This document shows positions 20,501-20,795 of a DNA stretch of 20,795 nucleotides, one piece after another (the first letter of the stretch is position 1; every line of letters begins with the position of its first letter). Below the pieces are notes generated by a model. It ran no database searches. It saw only the letters and a program-made list of their open reading frames with translations, and had not been told where the DNA came from. The position numbers were made by a program, and so were the translations under genes. Source of the stretch: Clavulina sp. PMI_390 (Eukaryota; Basidiomycota; Agaricomycetes; Cantharellales; Hydnaceae); the NCBI GenBank assembly GCA_015039315.1, contig WIDE01000146.1:41102-61896 (forward strand), written 5' to 3'.

Positions 20501-20795
20501 ACATCCTTTGATAACATCAGTCAAATTGGAATGGATCGGTCATGGACGAAGTCAACATGGATGAATGACCGCCCAGAACCGATTTAAGCTTCCACCACAC
20601 CCATTTGACCTTCTGGGCGAGTTCCATGTGGCGGCAGCTTGCTTATATTTCAACCGAATTCAAAAATGCTGAGCCATGTGATAACGTGAAATGGGTTGCC
20701 AAGCTCATTTTCATACAAGATTTCGTCAAGTATAGCCTGGTCGCTGAGTCTTCCGTCCTGATGCATCGGGTTACACCCCATTTGAATGTTCAGCT
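20501..20795. other. Downstream flank to window end
   Basis: After the last recognisable HODM relic exon there is no supportable gene. It contains the GATCGGTC and TGACCGCCCA pair (20534-20541 and 20566-20575) that also lies downstream of the intact plus HODM gene, which hints that the duplicated block included 3' flank. Confidence 0.35.

Noticed and set aside
1..20795. CRISPR arrays, tRNA genes and rRNA
   Set aside because: No regularly spaced direct repeats and no cloverleaf or rRNA-like stretch were recognised by eye.

Overview
The window reads as a nuclear segment of a mushroom-forming basidiomycete (Agaricomycetes). The evidence is many short phase-conserved GT-AG introns, expansion of the seven-helix DUF6534 membrane family (best known from Agaricomycetes), and two fungal-type DUF3445/HODM-like genes. 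No tRNA, rRNA, CRISPR array or bacterial-style operon was seen.

Layout. Positions 54-548 hold the last three exons of a DUF6534 gene that starts outside the window. Two complete tandem paralogs follow on the same strand (1385-3346 and 4446-6492), then a fourth (8311-10422) that is complete except for a one-base frameshift in a T8 run. A decayed Copia retrotransposon piece lies at about 7205-7495. The centre holds two HODM-like (heme-dependent oxidative N-demethylase alpha-like, PF11927) genes transcribed away from each other: 542 aa on the minus strand (12924-10713) and 429 aa on the plus strand (14136-16148), with 1.2 kb between their start codons. A fifth DUF6534 gene (369 aa, minus, 18845-16768) converges on the plus HODM gene. 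Beyond it, about 19558-20500 is a decayed third HODM-like copy in which three conserved tryptophan codons have become stops.

The DUF6534 genes do not show as long ORFs because each is cut into 16 or 17 exons, many tiny. Nine interior exons of 14, 21, 28, 52, 32, 25, 12, 42 and 38 nt keep the same phases in the copies, with one base lost in one copy. Aligning the copies exon by exon gives uninterrupted proteins of 320, 342 and 369 aa. All gene models here come from reading splice sites and comparing paralogs by hand. No transcript or database check was possible.

The arrangement is mirror-like: DUF6534> <HODM | HODM> <DUF6534. Each HODM gene runs tail-to-tail into a DUF6534 gene. Both families are membrane-linked by sequence: HODM proteins have an N-terminal anchor and DUF6534 proteins have seven predicted helices. 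A functional link between them is only an inference from position. The fungal roles of both families are unknown.
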